A stretch of DNA of 64,000 bases from Geodermatophilus saharensis (GTDB lineage Bacteria > Actinomycetota > Actinomycetes > Mycobacteriales > Geodermatophilaceae), in the NCBI RefSeq assembly GCF_900188205.1, contig NZ_FZOH01000002.1:496001-560000 (forward strand). Direction: 5' to 3'. The position numbers were made by a program, and so were the translations under genes. The number at the start of each line of letters is the position of its first letter. The first letter of the stretch is position 1. Below are positions 62,358 through 64,000 of the stretch, one piece after another. The notes below the pieces were generated by a model, which saw only the letters and a program-made list of their open reading frames with translations, searched no databases and was not told the DNA's origin.

Positions 62358-63452
62358 GTGACCCGCCGCACCACCTCCTCGGAGGGCCTCCCCACCCGGA
62401 TCCCGCCGGCCTCCCCGCTGGAGGCGGCCGCCGACGCGGCGGTGCTGGCGCCCTCGGTGCACAACACCCAGCCCTGGCGGATCCGGCTGCACCCCGACCG
62501 GCTGGAGCTGTCCGCCGACCGCACCCGGCGGCTGACCGTCCTCGACCCCGCCGGCCGCGCCCTGACCCAGAGCCTCGGCGCGGCACTGCTCAACGCCCGC
62601 GTCGCGCTGGCCGCGGCCGGATCCGCCGTGCGCGTCGACCGGCTGCCCGACCCCGCCGACCCCGAGCTGGTGGCCGTCCTGCGCCCCGTCGACGGCCTCC
62701 CGGACGCCGCGCTGGCCACCCTCGCCCCCGCCGTCCGCCGGCGCCGCACCAACCGCCGCCGCTACGGCCCCGGCCGGGTCCCCGACGAGGTGCTGCGCGT
62801 CCTGGTCGCCGCGGCCGCCGCCGAGGACACCGTCCTGGTGCCGGTCATCCGCGACGACCACGTCCACCTGCTCGCCCGCCTCACCCAGCAGGCCGACCGC
62901 ATCCAGAACGCCGACCCCGCCTACCGCGCCGAGCTGCGCCGCTGGACCAACCGCGAACCGGGCACCGGCGACGGCGTGCCGACCAGCGCCGTTCCGCACG
63001 TCGACGGCCGCCACCACGACCAGCTGCCCGTGCGCGACTTCGACACCGCCGGCGCCGGACAGCTCCCGGCCGACACCACCTCGGACACCACCCAGACCCT
63101 GGTGCTGCTGGCCACCCACACCGACGACCCACTGGCCTGGCTGCGCTGCGGAGAGGCCCTCGAGCGGGTGCTGCTGGAACTCACCACCCGCGGCTGGGTC
63201 GCCGGCCCCCTCACCCAGGCCATCGAGGTCCCGGTCACCCGCACCCAGCTGCGCTCGGCGCTCACCTGGGACGCCCACCCGCAGTCGGTGCTGCGCATCG
63301 GCCACGCCCCGGCCACCTCACCCACGCCGCGCCGTCCCCGCGGGACGGTGGTCGAGAACAGCCCCGCCCCCGCCGGGCGCCCGGCCCGCGACCGGACCGT
63401 CGCCGCCGCCCGGCCCGTCCCCGACGGCCGCGGGGGGACGACGTGGGTGTGA
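62358..63452 (+). CDS. Acg-like FMN-binding nitroreductase family protein
   Basis: 364 residues from GTG 62358. LEAAADAAVLAPSVHNTQPWRI at the start and GAALLNARVALAAAG match the Acg (Rv2032)-type nitroreductase family. RRRRTNRRRYGPGRVPDEVL is a second family block. In M. tuberculosis Acg is one of the most strongly DosR-induced genes, yet has an unusual flavin site and no settled reaction. The stop overlaps an Rv1733c-type gene (GTGA), another DosR-regulon family, so a hypoxia or redox stress role is inferred. Confidence 0.85.
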   Translation: MTRRTTSSEGLPTRIPPASPLEAAADAAVLAPSVHNTQPWRIRLHPDRLELSADRTRRLTVLDPAGRALTQSLGAALLNARVALAAAGSAVRVDRLPDPADPELVAVLRPVDGLPDAALATLAPAVRRRRTNRRRYGPGRVPDEVLRVLVAAAAAEDTVLVPVIRDDHVHLLARLTQQADRIQNADPAYRAELRRWTNREPGTGDGVPTSAVPHVDGRHHDQLPVRDFDTAGAGQLPADTTSDTTQTLVLLATHTDDPLAWLRCGEALERVLLELTTRGWVAGPLTQAIEVPVTRTQLRSALTWDAHPQSVLRIGHAPATSPTPRRPRGTVVENSPAPAGRPARDRTVAAARPVPDGRGGTTWV

Positions 63453-64000
63453 CCGGTCGCCGCGGCGCGGTGCGGGCCCGGCTGCGGCGCGGCACGGGGC
63501 CGGCCGCCCGCCCCGACGACCGGGTGGAGCTGCTCTGCCTCGTGCTGTGCACCCTGCTGGCCGTGCTCGCGGTGCCGGTGGGGCTGGCCGTGGGGACGGC
63601 GGTGGGCACCGACGCCTCGGCCGAGGCGCGCAGCCAGCGGGAGCTGCGTTCCGAGGTCCCGGCGGTGCTGCTGGAGGACGGGCGGGCGCTGACCGGGACG
63701 GAGGCGGTCGCCCTCGCGTCGTGGACCGCCCCCGACGGCAGCTCGGGCGAGGACGAGGTGCGCGTGCCGGCGGGGACCCGCGCCGGGGACACGGTGCGGA
63801 TCTGGCTCGACGCCGACGGCCGCCGAACCGGCGCCCCGCTCTCGGAGACCGGGGTGCGGGTGACGGCCGCCGTCGCGGGCACGGTGACCGCCCTGCTGCT
63901 CGCCGCGTCCGCCGTCACGCTGCACGCCGCCGTCCGTGCGCTGCTCGACCGCGCGCGGTCCCGCCGCTGGGCGCGGGAGTGGGCCGAGGTCGAGCCGGTG
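63449..64000 (+). CDS. Rv1733c-like transmembrane protein (3' partial)
   Basis: 184 codons are visible and the frame is still open at the window edge. A basic N-terminus precedes a helix (VELLCLVLCTLLAVLAVPVGLAVG). An external segment follows with AVLLEDGRALTG, SWTAPDG, VRVPAGTRAGDTVRIWLDADGRRTGAPL, then a second helix (VTAAVAGTVTALLLAASAVTL) and a C-terminal RRWAREWAEVEPV. This is the pattern of Rv1733c-family proteins, members of the mycobacterial dormancy regulon. The function is unknown. Translation is coupled to the Acg-like gene. Confidence 0.85.
   Translation, partial: MTGRRGAVRARLRRGTGPAARPDDRVELLCLVLCTLLAVLAVPVGLAVGTAVGTDASAEARSQRELRSEVPAVLLEDGRALTGTEAVALASWTAPDGSSGEDEVRVPAGTRAGDTVRIWLDADGRRTGAPLSETGVRVTAAVAGTVTALLLAASAVTLHAAVRALLDRARSRRWAREWAEVEPV

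Overview
This window is chromosomal DNA from a very GC-rich actinobacterium. Codons almost always end in G or C, GTG starts and 4-base GTGA/ATGA stop-start overlaps are common, and several genes belong to actinobacterial families: a mycothiol-dependent TIGR03083-type enzyme, DUF3052, DUF3145, an Rv1733c-type protein, and the fasR-fabD-fabH-acpP-fabF-accD6 block. The repertoire (high GC, intergenic palindromes, GGDEF protein, TAG-synthesis genes) fits Geodermatophilaceae such as Blastococcus, Geodermatophilus or Modestobacter. That placement is inference.

Layout. 1-2486: polar amino acid ABC importer (lipoprotein cut by the window edge, permease, ATPase). 2573-7245: minus-strand RNase H/phosphatase, zinc-ribbon and Nif3 genes, a set conserved in mycobacteria, here split by a sodium:solute symporter plus DUF3311 pair. 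7261-8876: a GNAT and DUF2867 pair divergent from a TetR gene, with two operator-like inverted repeats between. 8996-10951: FUSC membrane protein. 10988-23442: a neutral-lipid region (hydrolases, WS/DGAT, SDR, PlsB, a 983-residue HAD-AGPAT-WS/DGAT fusion, FadD). 23522-25178: small membrane protein, tRNA-Val, AhpE-type peroxiredoxin, DUF3052. 25501-28299: aceE. 28307-33436: D-amino-acid oxidase, GH1 beta-glucosidase, secreted beta-helix protein, cupin, PAP2 phosphatase. 33482-40905: FAS-II/malonyl-CoA block (fasR, fabD, fabH, acpP, fabF, accD6) and DUF3145. 41259-43415: GGDEF membrane protein and a mycothiol-enzyme-like protein. 43423-45546: M23 peptidase with a long structured leader, and a DUF1707 protein. 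45549-48656: four-gene flavin redox operon (proline-rich membrane protein, ferric-reductase-like flavocytochrome, FMN-binding protein, ApbE). 48789-52512: tRNA-Met followed by a sparse accessory island with less extreme base composition. It carries a membrane-anchored M4 metallopeptidase, a tRNA 3'-end remnant and an orphan membrane protein. 52805-64000: MsrA, a two-component system, TrmO-like protein, LCP protein, hydroxyproline-type catabolic pair, DUF4389 protein, and a hypoxia-type pair (Acg-like nitroreductase and Rv1733c-like protein, cut by the right edge).

How the genes work together. The fab/accD6 block supplies malonyl-ACP and acyl chains. FadD activates acyl chains. PlsB and the three-domain fusion could carry glycerol 3-phosphate to lysophosphatidate, phosphatidate, diacylglycerol and triacylglycerol. 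Pyruvate dehydrogenase feeds acetyl-CoA into the same pathway.

Points most worth a second look: (1) the HAD-AGPAT-WS/DGAT fusion; (2) the apparently cytoplasmic, membrane-anchored M4 peptidase in the tRNA-Met island; (3) FabD with a C-terminal biotinyl/lipoyl-like domain lacking the modifiable lysine; (4) three identical palindromes spaced exactly 33 bp apart between fasR and fabD; (5) a response regulator with Glu in place of the phosphoacceptor Asp; (6) tandem DosR-like boxes before the Acg/Rv1733c pair.
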